Of a stretch of DNA of 64,000 nucleotides, positions 42,185 to 50,331 are shown piece after piece. A program made the translations under genes and the position numbers. The DNA is from Novipirellula artificiosorum (GTDB taxonomy: Bacteria; Planctomycetota; Planctomycetia; Pirellulales; Pirellulaceae), in NCBI RefSeq assembly GCF_007860135.1, contig NZ_SJPV01000009.1, positions 1 through 64,000 of the forward strand. Reading direction: 5' to 3'. Numbering within the stretch: position 1 is the stretch's first letter; each line of letters begins with the position of its first letter. The notes under the pieces are model-generated. The model saw nothing but the letters and a program-made list of their open reading frames with translations, searched no databases and was not told where the DNA came from.

Positions 42185-42793
42185 TTAGCGAGACAAGAAT
42201 TCGACGACCGCATTCGCATCAACCGGCAAGCTGATGTCGCTGGCGCCGGGCAATCCAAGCACGGTGGCTTTCAGGTTTTCGCTATCGAACGTCACCCAGT
42301 CAAGTGCGTCGGGCGATGCGTTCGAGATCACACCACGATAGAGGTTCTTCAAGTTCTCGCGGCCGCGGACTTCGACGATGTCGCCTGGGCGAAGCAAGTA
42401 GCTTGGCTTGGTGACCTTCACGCCATTGACCCGAAAGTGGCCGTGGGTGATGCCCTGGCGGGCTTGTGGCCGTGTCTTGGTGAATCCAACGCGGCGGACG
42501 ACATTATCAAGGCGGCGCTCACACATCAACAGCAGCAACTCAGCCGTGTTGCCTTGTTTGCGGCCGACGGCGTCAAAGTAACGGCGTAATTGGCGCTCCC
42601 CCAAACCGTAATAGTGCTTGATCTTCTGTTTTTCCATCAACGCCATCCCGTAGTTACTTGGGCGGCGTCCTCGGACGTGCATCCCCGGCGGGGTGTTGCG
42701 ACGGTCGAGTGCTCGGGCGGCACCGGCTGTTTCGTAAATCAGCGTGCCAAGTCGACGATTGATTCGTGCCTTCGGTCCAGTGTATCGGGCCAT
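42185..42793 (-). CDS. rpsD: 30S ribosomal protein S4
   Basis: The 202-aa product is the primary 16S rRNA-binding protein S4, which nucleates assembly of the 30S body. The family start MARYTGPKAR..RRLG, the YGLGERQLRRYF segment and the S4 RNA-binding fold (MCERRLDNVVRRVGF, QARQGITHGHFRVNG) are clear. There is no N-terminal zinc cysteine set, so it is the Zn-free form. In most bacteria rpsD sits in the alpha operon; here it is isolated between lpdA and a membrane protein, as is common in planctomycetes. A hairpin lies about 100 bp upstream of its start. Confidence 0.97.
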   Translation of the reverse strand: MARYTGPKARINRRLGTLIYETAGAARALDRRNTPPGMHVRGRRPSNYGMALMEKQKIKHYYGLGERQLRRYFDAVGRKQGNTAELLLLMCERRLDNVVRRVGFTKTRPQARQGITHGHFRVNGVKVTKPSYLLRPGDIVEVRGRENLKNLYRGVISNASPDALDWVTFDSENLKATVLGLPGASDISLPVDANAVVEFLSR

Positions 42794-42892
42794 TTGAGAG
42801 TTCCTTTGAGTGCAGCGTTACGATCGAACGCCACGAGCCTTGTCGCGTGATCCGCTTTCGGACGGTTGCCTGAGGAGGCAAACATACGTCCA

Positions 42893-42917
42893 CCGGTCTG
42901 GCTACAGAGCAGACCGG
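42893..42917 (-). promoter_or_regulatory. hairpin between ABC-like gene and rpsD
   Basis: CCGGTCTG (42893-42900) and CAGACCGG (42910-42917) form a perfect 8-bp stem with a 9-base loop. It lies 66 bp downstream of the ABC-like gene stop and 100 bp upstream of the rpsD start on the minus strand. No T-run follows, so Rho-independent termination is doubtful. It could be part of an S4-binding autoregulatory leader, as S4 represses its own mRNA in other bacteria, or a processing site. Confidence 0.4.
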
Positions 42918-42983
42918 CCGTTCACGCATCGAATTTTGGAAGCCCGATAATGTCGCGATAATCTCGCGTGTTGGCAAGAGGTG

Positions 42984-44792
42984 CTAAGCCCGACTGTGGC
43001 GGTAAGGGTTGAAAAGCAGGTAATTCATATGCCGGTACAAATCACTGCTGTTCAGCAGCTCTGCGTGCTTACCTTCCCCCGCGATCCTCGATCCGTTCAG
43101 TAGCACGACGCGGTCAGCCATACGCAAGGTTTGCAGCCGCTTGGGCAACATCACGACCAAGGTTCCGTTTTCCGACAACTTTTTTAAACATGCTAAACAA
43201 GGGTCCTCGGGCAAATGCTCAGCCGGGGGGGCCGGTTCCATCGCGATCAGTACCGAGGGGCGGTGAAGCATTGCACGGGCAATTCCAATCGCATAGGTCG
43301 TTTCGGCTGGTAATTGCGTGTCACCAATCGTCATGTAGGTGTTCAGCCCCTCCGGCAACCGTTGCAATCGATCGTAAACATCGAGCCGTTCGAGCACGTT
43401 GACCAAGTCGGAATTGTTGATGCTGGCATCGCCGCCACGAATATTTTCTTCGATCGTGCCATCCCACAACGGCCCCGACGGCTCGACCCACATGACGTGC
43501 CTCGCCAATGCTTGTGGATGCACATCCACCAGCGGGATGCCATCGATCGAGACTTGGCCGTTCGTCGGCCGGCCAAATCCCATAATCAACTCGGTGAGCG
43601 CTCTCGTGGAAACCGATTCGGTCCCCAGCATCGCGACGAAGCTCTTCGGATGCAGCTTCAAGCTGAGGTTCTGCAAAATGGGCTTGCCGGTCGAGTCTTT
43701 CAGTGTCACATCGTCGATGCTGACCGAATCACGCAGCCCCGCCAAGCCAACTCGCTGCTCGCTGGGTGGGGCATCGTCGTTGCGGCGCAGGTACATGTAA
43801 ATCGCATCGCTTGAGTCGCCGCTAAGTCTCAATTGTGTTGACAGTTTTGCCAGGCGGTCGGCGCTGGTCACCGCAGCGACAAGCGACAGCCCTAACACGA
43901 GCGCGGACGGAACACTTAGCCCGGTGTCACCGACCAGCAGATTTCCACCAAGGCCAAGAACCAAGACGGCGATGGCGACCGACGTGGCCAGGAACAGCAG
44001 CGGCCACAATCGGCCACGACGAGCTTCTTCAACCCCGAGTCGGCGGTACAGCGAATCGAGTTCGGTTTCAAAGGCACGATCCGCCAAGCCTTGGGTTTGT
44101 AGGCGCGCGAGCAGCGGAGCTTGGCCGACGATCTCTGCCATCCGGCGGCGAGAACGAGGCACTTCCCAATCGGAAACCTCTTTACCCTCCGCGTGTCGCA
44201 GCCAATGGTACAGCCACCAAAGCAAGACGCCGCTGATCACTGCCAGCAATGCCAACCAGACGTTTACGAGTAAAGCTAACACGACCGAACTGATCAGCAT
44301 CAGGACGCTGCGTGGGATTGCCCGATACCACATCGACAGCCCCTTTTGGATCGATGGCAAATGGCTGCCAAGCAGTTGTTCGGCTCGAACATATTGGGCA
44401 GCGGCCCCTTCGATTTCCGCTCGCTTCAGACTTTGGCGAAGCACCTTACGGTGAAGCGCCTTGACGATATTGCGGGCACGAGAATCCGCATTACGGCGGA
44501 GCATCCAAATTGCCAGGGAAAACAGCGTTGCAATCAAAAACGTCACCGCCACCAATTCGGTCAATTGCAGTAGCGGTCGCTGAGCCACAAAACGCTCGGG
44601 TAGCAGTAGCGTCAAGTGCGATCCCAAGCGGACGCGGGTTTCATCGAGCCCACTTAAATTCAGCAACGTTGCGATCAATCCGACAAGCAGAATCAAGACC
44701 GGAACGATCAAGCCAGCCAACGCTGCCCACAGGTACGTTGTCCACACGCCACTCGCTTCAGGTTCGCTTCGGGGTGCGGCAAGTCGGCTCAT
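42984..44792 (-). CDS. ABC exporter-like membrane protein with degenerate (probably dead) ATPase domain
   Basis: The 602-aa product has the layout of an ABC half-exporter: membrane helices over about 15-330 in two triplets with long helical extensions, then a nucleotide-binding domain fold (about 350-595). The fold aligns along its whole length, but the key motifs are lost. Walker A reads GTESVSTRA (G390 on), with Thr in place of the Lys. The Q-loop reads WVEPSGPLWDGTI with Glu for Gln. The signature LSGGQ is LPAET. Walker B reads VLIAMEPAP with Met518 for Asp (E519 remains). The H-loop reads VVMLPKRLQTL, without His. ATP hydrolysis is therefore very unlikely. The frame is intact with normal codon use, so it is a maintained pseudo-ATPase, not a decaying gene. 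The ABC-2 permease lies 95 bp upstream. Confidence 0.85.
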   Translation of the reverse strand: MSRLAAPRSEPEASGVWTTYLWAALAGLIVPVLILLVGLIATLLNLSGLDETRVRLGSHLTLLLPERFVAQRPLLQLTELVAVTFLIATLFSLAIWMLRRNADSRARNIVKALHRKVLRQSLKRAEIEGAAAQYVRAEQLLGSHLPSIQKGLSMWYRAIPRSVLMLISSVVLALLVNVWLALLAVISGVLLWWLYHWLRHAEGKEVSDWEVPRSRRRMAEIVGQAPLLARLQTQGLADRAFETELDSLYRRLGVEEARRGRLWPLLFLATSVAIAVLVLGLGGNLLVGDTGLSVPSALVLGLSLVAAVTSADRLAKLSTQLRLSGDSSDAIYMYLRRNDDAPPSEQRVGLAGLRDSVSIDDVTLKDSTGKPILQNLSLKLHPKSFVAMLGTESVSTRALTELIMGFGRPTNGQVSIDGIPLVDVHPQALARHVMWVEPSGPLWDGTIEENIRGGDASINNSDLVNVLERLDVYDRLQRLPEGLNTYMTIGDTQLPAETTYAIGIARAMLHRPSVLIAMEPAPPAEHLPEDPCLACLKKLSENGTLVVMLPKRLQTLRMADRVVLLNGSRIAGEGKHAELLNSSDLYRHMNYLLFNPYRHSRA

Positions 44793-44887
44793 CGGTCAAA
44801 TCTCGTTGGCAAATCAGGGGGCAGAGGCGGCAAACAGGTTTCAGCTATCCGCTTTCCATTGCGTGCTGGCCAATCGCTAACCGTTTC

Positions 44888-46645
44888 CTATGCCAAATCG
44901 CGGTCTTCGAACAGCAGCATGGCAAGCATCCATATCGCGAAGGCGAAACATAAAAGATAGTTGAAAGCGCCGGCCAAGTAGATCGGTGGAATCGGATTTC
45001 CGGCATCTACGGCCGATTGGACGTTAAAAACGTTCAAATTGGGGATCACCACGGCGATTAATTTCCCCACAAACCCCACCAATTCGTTGTTGTCACGCGC
45101 CGACGCGACCAACGGGCTCGTCAAGTTGCCGATCACATAGATCATGAAGCAGGTGATGAAGTTCGCCAACAGCGGCAAGCGCGTCGCCAGAGCCACGGCG
45201 ACCGCCCCGATCACCATGGTTTCCATGAAATACAAGCCGATCACCGGTAGCGTCGTCATGATCTCTTCGTGACCAATTTGCCAAGTGGTCGCTGCGGAAG
45301 CGTTTTCGCGAGCGTCGTAGATCGGCTTGTAGCTGATCACCACGGACAAGACAGCCGACAGGATCACAAACAGCACCAAAACCGCCAACATGATCCCGGC
45401 GTACTTACCCAGAATGAAGGCTCGGCGGCTGACCGGTTTGCTGAGCACCGTCAATGCGGTGCGGCCCTCGATTTCATCACTGACGCTTGTCCCTGCACTC
45501 CAAACCGCCAAGATCATTCCAAGCACCATGATCAACGTCACGCCGCTGTCCTTCAGCAGACGGATATCGTCACCGAGCGTGTTGAATGGGTAAATGCCAA
45601 ACAGCAGCACGCCGAACAAACCGAGCGCCAGCAGCAACAGGTACAGCGGTTGTGCCATTTCATTCTTGGCTGTCGAAAGTGCAATGGCCCAAACTCGCGG
45701 CGCCGCTTGTCGAAACGCCATCATCGAAGTGATGAGCAGGAAGAACGCTGCGGCGACCCAAACGATCGAGCTGGCTTGCGGAACCAGCGGCTGATTCTTG
45801 AACGTAAAGACGACCGTTGCAGGGTCGATTTCGCGATTCTGGATGTGCAAACGCGTCGGATCGCTCGGAACCGGTGGAGCGTCGCGATCCTGATAGCGAT
45901 ACGTCAACGGTTCGCCTTCGTTGACGCGCACCGGATTGCGGCTAAAGCCCGCTGGCTCGGCGGCGTCACCGAGCACGATCGTGCGGTCGCTTTCAATGGT
46001 CAATTCCGAAACGTTGCGGAAATGGTAATCGATGTTTGCGGGGTGAAAGGGGGATTCGCTGCCAGGCATGTCGGGAGAGCTAGGCACCGGCACCTCGATC
46101 TTGCTGGTGCCGTCGCCGACGATGTTGACGGCGGCGATCGATTCCAAAATGCTGCGAGGGTCTTCGACAAGTGGTGTCGAAGCCAGTCCGATCAGCGCGA
46201 ACAACCCGGCGGTCGATAATAAATAGGGGATCACGCCTTCGCTCAGCATGGCGAACCATTCGACTCGTGTCCGATGCCACATCCCGTAGATGATTCCGAA
46301 CCCCAGAACCAATCCGATGCAGATCAGCGGGAGGAACATCACCCCGGAATACTCACCGGACAACGGGATGTACGTCGTGCAAAGCGCGGCGGCAATCAAT
46401 CCGCCCACGACCAGTGACGCGGTGACGCCGGCGCGAGGATTGTCGGCCAGGTGTCCAAGCGGCTTGATCAGCGACAACGCGGCAAGCACGCCGAAGACCA
46501 CCGCAGAGAGTATCAGGCCCAAGATCAAGCCGATCGATAGTACCCAAATCGGTGTCAACCATGTTGGCAACCAAGGCGCCATTTGGCCGACCGGAAGCGA
46601 AGTGAACATCATGCTGGACAAGGAAGGAGCAAGGCAAGAAGTCAT
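44888..46645 (-). CDS. ABC-2 type permease with large periplasmic insert
   Basis: The 585-aa membrane protein has about five N-terminal helices (WVLSIGLILGLILSAVVFG, VTASLVVGGLIAAALC, VMFLPLICIGLVLGFGIIYG ...), a periplasmic beta-rich region (about 180-310, including LTIESDRTIVLGD and PATVVFTFKNQPLVP), and a C-terminal set of six or more helices typical of ABC-2 permeases. The coupling segment DEIEGRTALTVLSKPVSRRAFILGKY (first part quoted as DEIEGRTALTVLSKPVS) marks this class, which works with a separate ATPase. No intact ATPase gene is next to it; only the dead ABC-like protein follows. ATG 46645 is a compromise, as the frame is open from 46735. Substrate is unknown. Confidence 0.8.
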   Translation of the reverse strand: MTSCLAPSLSSMMFTSLPVGQMAPWLPTWLTPIWVLSIGLILGLILSAVVFGVLAALSLIKPLGHLADNPRAGVTASLVVGGLIAAALCTTYIPLSGEYSGVMFLPLICIGLVLGFGIIYGMWHRTRVEWFAMLSEGVIPYLLSTAGLFALIGLASTPLVEDPRSILESIAAVNIVGDGTSKIEVPVPSSPDMPGSESPFHPANIDYHFRNVSELTIESDRTIVLGDAAEPAGFSRNPVRVNEGEPLTYRYQDRDAPPVPSDPTRLHIQNREIDPATVVFTFKNQPLVPQASSIVWVAAAFFLLITSMMAFRQAAPRVWAIALSTAKNEMAQPLYLLLLALGLFGVLLFGIYPFNTLGDDIRLLKDSGVTLIMVLGMILAVWSAGTSVSDEIEGRTALTVLSKPVSRRAFILGKYAGIMLAVLVLFVILSAVLSVVISYKPIYDARENASAATTWQIGHEEIMTTLPVIGLYFMETMVIGAVAVALATRLPLLANFITCFMIYVIGNLTSPLVASARDNNELVGFVGKLIAVVIPNLNVFNVQSAVDAGNPIPPIYLAGAFNYLLCFAFAIWMLAMLLFEDRDLA

Positions 46646-46780
46646 GTCGAGCCGACCGTGGATGGAAAGACCAGTAAAATAGCGGAGATGCAAAAGACCG
46701 TTGAGCAACGATTGAGCCACGATGAGTGCGTACACTCACCGACAGCGGTTCTGTTGCTACGCTCGACTGCCAGAAAAGGT

Positions 46781-47224
46781 TTATCGATCGAGGTGTTTTG
46801 AGAGCAATTTTCGCACTGTCTCAGGAATCGGGGTCTTTTTGAGCACGCCACCGGTGTGCAGTTCGCAGCAGACGGTGGTTAGGGTGCCTCGGGCGACGGC
46901 GATTCGATCTTCAGGGCGGTCCGAAGATTGCCAGAACTGAAACCGGTACTGGACGCTGCTGCGGCCGAGGTTGAGGATCGCAACGTCGATTTCAAGCAGG
47001 TCCTCGAAGCGAGCCACCGATTGGTAATCGCACGTTGCTGCGACGCGCGGCCAGGTGAGGGTTTCCTCCGAAGGATCCGCTCCTCGGTCCGGCAAGACCG
47101 AAAGACCGAGCGATCGAATCAGGTCGTGCTCGGCGACTTCCATCATCGGAAAGAAAACCGAAAAGTGGACGATTCCGGCCGCGTCGGTGTCACGGAATTC
47201 AATGCGTCTTTGAGTGCGGAACAT
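46781..47224 (-). CDS. acyl-CoA thioesterase, 4HBT/YbgC type
   Basis: The 147-aa product is a hot-dog fold thioesterase. The active-site segment RRIEFRDTDAAGIVHFSVFF (D12, D14, H20) is the YbgC/4-hydroxybenzoyl-CoA thioesterase pattern, followed by the long helix and DYQSVARFEDLLEIDV strand order. Length equals the family norm of 130-150 aa. The frame is open to 47389, but the extra 55 residues are unlike the family and ATG 47224 gives the expected start. In other bacteria YbgC stands by the tol-pal genes; here it is between an ABC-2 permease and rpsR. It may instead be a menaquinone-pathway DHNA-CoA thioesterase, which has the same fold; sequence alone does not decide. Confidence 0.85.
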   Translation of the reverse strand: MFRTQRRIEFRDTDAAGIVHFSVFFPMMEVAEHDLIRSLGLSVLPDRGADPSEETLTWPRVAATCDYQSVARFEDLLEIDVAILNLGRSSVQYRFQFWQSSDRPEDRIAVARGTLTTVCCELHTGGVLKKTPIPETVRKLLSKHLDR

Positions 47225-47346
47225 GCAGAGGGTTCGAATGGGGGCAAATGGGATTGAGCCTTCGCGGCGCTGCATCTTAGCCGGGATCGGCTGCGGTGGA
47301 ACCGCGAACGTCGGTGAGGCCGCAACCAGAAGGAGGAACGCCCTCA

Positions 47347-47402
47347 GGCAGCCACGAAAAAAGGCAGCCACGAAAAAAGGCAGGCTCAAAGTGGAGCCTG
47401 CC
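47347..47402 (-). terminator. intrinsic terminator after rpsR, with duplicated T-run
   Basis: On the minus strand GGCAGGCTC (47402-47394) and GAGCCTGCC (47387-47379) form a perfect 9-bp stem with a 6-base loop, followed by TTTTTT (47378-47373). This is a textbook Rho-independent terminator 38 bp after the rpsR stop. The adjoining 16-mer GGCAGCCACGAAAAAA (plus strand) is tandemly repeated at 47347-47362 and 47363-47378, which supplies a second T-run. Confidence 0.85.
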
Positions 47403-47440
47403 CCGTGTCCTGGGTGAAATTCAAAGGAGGGTTCGTTCGG

Positions 47441-47719
47441 CTATTCGCCGACGTATGGCATCAGAGCCATGAAGCGAGCACGTTTGACGGCAGCCGAAAC
47501 CGCGTGTTGGCTGGCAGCGGTGCAACCGCTCTTGCGGCGTCCTGCGATTCGACCTTGGCGATTGACCATCTTTTTCAGCAGTTCAATGTCCTTGTAATCG
47601 ACGTACATCGGCCGCGGACGCTGGCCATCGACGAAAATCGGATCTTTTCTTTTCGTTCGGGTACGGACTCGTGAACGTTTGCGGGCACGGCTTCGCGTGC
47701 TCATGGGGCGTGGTGGCAT
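47441..47719 (-). CDS. rpsR: 30S ribosomal protein S18
   Basis: The 92-aa product is ribosomal protein S18 of the small-subunit platform. The core (DPIFVDGQRPRPMYVDYKDIE is cut here to YVDYKDIELLKKMV), then RQGRIAGRRKSGCTAASQH and KRARFMALMPYV, is the family signature. A basic N-terminal extension (STRSRARKRSRVRTRTKRK) is longer than in E. coli. Translation may begin at 47719 or at the internal ATG 47704. The usual partners rpsF, ssb and rplI are missing; the gene is divergent from fusA and followed by its own terminator. Confidence 0.95.
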   Translation of the reverse strand: MPPRPMSTRSRARKRSRVRTRTKRKDPIFVDGQRPRPMYVDYKDIELLKKMVNRQGRIAGRRKSGCTAASQHAVSAAVKRARFMALMPYVGE

Positions 47720-48111
47720 TCGGTGCTCTGGTACTCAAAAAAGGGGCGAACGGTCTGCTCTGCTGTTTAGGGTTTGGCCTTACGGGTCAAAAACCCCCAC
47801 AACGGCAAATGCGGTCGACGGCACTACACGCGGACGCCGACTCGCCTAGAATGGAAGCACAGCAGTATGGGGGCAAGAAAAGATGTCTGCAAGGGGATTT
47901 GTCGAGCTATTTGCCCTTTCGCTGCCGGCAAACGTTTGCCATATTTTCCAATCACTTCCTGCGACCCTTGCGAAGTAACCTGCGATTTTTGGCAACCATC
48001 GGCATCGTCCATGCCCGTTGGCACGCCTGAGTTGTTTGCAGGACCGACTCTTTGCAACCCCGCGGAACTGAGTCAACGTCATCACGTGAACCCACGAAGG
48101 CCGCGATCCCC
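47720..48111. other. divergent intergenic region rpsR/fusA
   Basis: About 390 bases without a supported gene before the fusA leader hairpin. Both promoters must be here. Short open frames on both strands have no protein features. Nothing else was recognised. Confidence 0.5.
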
Positions 48112-48167
48112 TTTTCTCAGGTCCTGTCTGAACGTGACATGGTTTGTAGACCGTGTCCCTGAGAAAA
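48112..48167 (+). promoter_or_regulatory. structured leader of fusA
   Basis: TTTTCTCAGG (48112-48121) and CCTGAGAAAA (48158-48167) form a perfect 10-bp outer stem. Immediately inside the right arm, GACATGGTTT (48136-48145) and AGACCGTGTC (48148-48157) form a second stem, with two G-U pairs, that stacks directly on the outer one. A 14-base bulge remains on the left. It ends 76 bp before the fusA ATG. The absence of a T-run argues against a simple terminator; a translational or protein-binding control element, or a stabilising 5' structure, is possible. Confidence 0.6.
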
Positions 48168-48243
48168 AACTAGATTCGATATCGAAGGTTTCGACAACCT
48201 CATCGAGTTAAACCATCGCGTGCAATGCCTAGGTAGAAGATAA

Positions 48244-50331
48244 ATGAAGCTGGAGAAACTGCGAAACATCGGAATCAGTGCCCATATCGACTCGGGGAAA
48301 ACCACCCTCAGCGAGCGGATACTGTTTTACACCGGACGCATTCACAAGATTGAAGAGGTTCGCGGTGGTGGTGACGGCGCGACGATGGACCACATGGAGC
48401 TGGAGAAAGAGCGTGGGATCACGATCACCAGTGCCGCGACGAGCGTCGAGTGGAAAGGCCACCCCATCAACTTGATCGATACCCCTGGGCACGTCGACTT
48501 TACAGTGGAAGTGGAGCGATCGCTCCGCGTCCTCGACGGCGCCGTGTTGGTGCTCTGTAGCGTCGGGGGGGTTCAGAGTCAGTCGATTACGGTCGACCGG
48601 CAGATGAAACGCTACGCGATTCCCCGCGTCGCGTTTATCAACAAGATGGACCGTACCGGTGCGAACCCGTTTCGTGTGGTTCAGCAATTGCGTGAGAAAT
48701 TGGGTGCCGAAGCCTTCTTGATGCAATACCCGATTGGCAAAGAAGACTACTTCAAAGGCGTCGTCGACTTGATCGAGATGAAGGCCTATCTGCATGGCGG
48801 AGAGGAGGGCGAAATCATCGTCGAGGCTCCCGTCCCCGAGGACATCCTGAGCGAAGTCGAAGCCGCTCGCGTCAACATGCTCGAAGCGTTGTCGATGTAC
48901 AGCGACGAGATGATGGAGTTGCTGCTAAGCGAAGAGGCGGTGCCGAAGGAATTGATCTACAAGGTCACCCGCGAGGCGGTTTTGGGCGGAGCGACGCCGG
49001 TTTACGTTGGTTCGGCCTACAAGAACAAGGGCGTTCAGCCGCTCTTGGATGCCGTCATTCGTTATCTACCCAGCCCCTTGGATCGTGAGATTCGTGGACG
49101 CGACCCATCGGATGAGGAACGCAAAATCGATCTTCGTCCGGACTTCGCTCGTCCCTTTGTCGGCATGGCCTTCAAAATCGTTGACGATCCGTTTGGCCAA
49201 CTCACCTTCATGCGAGTTTACCAAGGCCAGATCAAGAAGGGCGAGACTTACGTCAATCAACGAACCGGACGGTCGGAACGATTCAGTCGGATTGTGCGAA
49301 TGCACAGCGACAAACGCGAGGAAATCGATGTCGCCAATGCTGGCGATATCATCGCCGTGATGGGAATCGATTCGGCCAGTGGTGATACGTACGCGACGGC
49401 TCGTGATTTCTGTACCCTCGAGTCGATGTTCATTCCGGAGCCGGTGATCAAGATTGCGGTTTCGCCAAAAACGCGAAGCGATGGCGACAAATTGGGCAAA
49501 GCCCTGCAACGATTCCGTAAGGAAGATCCGACGTTCCGAGTGGAAACCGACGAAGAAACCAACGAGATCTTGATCAGCGGGATGGGCGAGTTGCATCTGG
49601 ATGTTTACGTCGAGCGGATTCGTCGCGAGTATGGCGTCGAGATCGAAGTCGGGGCGCCGAAGGTGAGTTACCGTGAAAGCCCGACGAAGTCCGTCGATTT
49701 CGATTACAAGCACAAGAAGCAAACGGGTGGTAGCGGTCAATACGCTCACATCAAGGGGACACTCAGCCCGATCGCCTCGGACAGCGAAGATAGTTTTGAG
49801 TTCGAAGACAAGGTGACCGGGGGGCGTATTCCAAAGCAATATATCCCTGCGGTTGAAAAGGGTTTCCGCGACAGCCTTACCAAAGGCCCTGTGGCGGAGT
49901 TTCCCGTGGTTGGAACCAAGATCGAATTGCTGGACGGAACCTTCCATGAAGTGGACTCTTCCGAAAAGGCGTTTTATACCGCCGCAACAGGCTGTTTCCG
50001 TGAGTACTTTAAGAAGGCCGATCCCAAGCTGCTCGAGCCGATCATGAATGTCGAAATCGAGTGCCCTGAATCCTTCCAGGGAACCGTTGTGGGTGATGTG
50101 ATTCGTCGTCGTGGGATCATGACCAGCAACGACATTGTCGAGGGGAACAGCGTTATCAAAGCGGAAGTGCCACTTGCCGAAACCTTCGGCTACGCCACGG
50201 ATCTGCGAAGCATGACGCAAGGCCAAGGGACGTTCACGATGGAGTTGGCTCTTTATCGCCAAACGCCGTCGAACATTCAAGAAGAAATCATCGAGAACAA
50301 AAAACGCCAGCAGCTCGTTGGTGCGAAGTAA
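48244..50331 (+). CDS. fusA: elongation factor G, spdEFG1 / mitochondrial EFG1-like
   Basis: The 695-aa GTPase moves tRNAs and mRNA through the ribosome. Visible motifs are G1 AHIDSGKTT (residues 13-21), switch I with RGITITSAAT, G3 DTPGHVDF, G4 NKMD, and the domain IV loop and C-terminal domain V (IMNVEIECPESFQGTVVGDV). Several positions follow the spirochaete-planctomycete-delta EF-G1 and mitochondrial EFG1 branch and not canonical EF-G: IDSGKTT for VDAGKTT, KIEEVRGGGDGATMDHMELE, VLCSVGGVQSQSITVDRQM, and GIDSASGDTY in domain II. AGGTAG lies 10 bases before the ATG. It is not beside rpsL, rpsG or tuf. A second EF-G (spdEFG2, for ribosome recycling) would be expected elsewhere in the genome. 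Confidence 0.93.
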   Translation: MKLEKLRNIGISAHIDSGKTTLSERILFYTGRIHKIEEVRGGGDGATMDHMELEKERGITITSAATSVEWKGHPINLIDTPGHVDFTVEVERSLRVLDGAVLVLCSVGGVQSQSITVDRQMKRYAIPRVAFINKMDRTGANPFRVVQQLREKLGAEAFLMQYPIGKEDYFKGVVDLIEMKAYLHGGEEGEIIVEAPVPEDILSEVEAARVNMLEALSMYSDEMMELLLSEEAVPKELIYKVTREAVLGGATPVYVGSAYKNKGVQPLLDAVIRYLPSPLDREIRGRDPSDEERKIDLRPDFARPFVGMAFKIVDDPFGQLTFMRVYQGQIKKGETYVNQRTGRSERFSRIVRMHSDKREEIDVANAGDIIAVMGIDSASGDTYATARDFCTLESMFIPEPVIKIAVSPKTRSDGDKLGKALQRFRKEDPTFRVETDEETNEILISGMGELHLDVYVERIRREYGVEIEVGAPKVSYRESPTKSVDFDYKHKKQTGGSGQYAHIKGTLSPIASDSEDSFEFEDKVTGGRIPKQYIPAVEKGFRDSLTKGPVAEFPVVGTKIELLDGTFHEVDSSEKAFYTAATGCFREYFKKADPKLLEPIMNVEIECPESFQGTVVGDVIRRRGIMTSNDIVEGNSVIKAEVPLAETFGYATDLRSMTQGQGTFTMELALYRQTPSNIQEEIIENKKRQQLVGAK

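Noticed and set aside
45269..46219. A 316-codon plus-strand frame inside the ABC-2 permease gene
   Set aside because: It is antisense to a membrane protein and rich in His/Arg/Gln, as expected for the reverse strand of hydrophobic codons.
47720..48243. A tRNA or small RNA gene in the rpsR-fusA gap
   Set aside because: No cloverleaf or T-loop motif could be found; the only strong structure is the stacked hairpin in the fusA leader.
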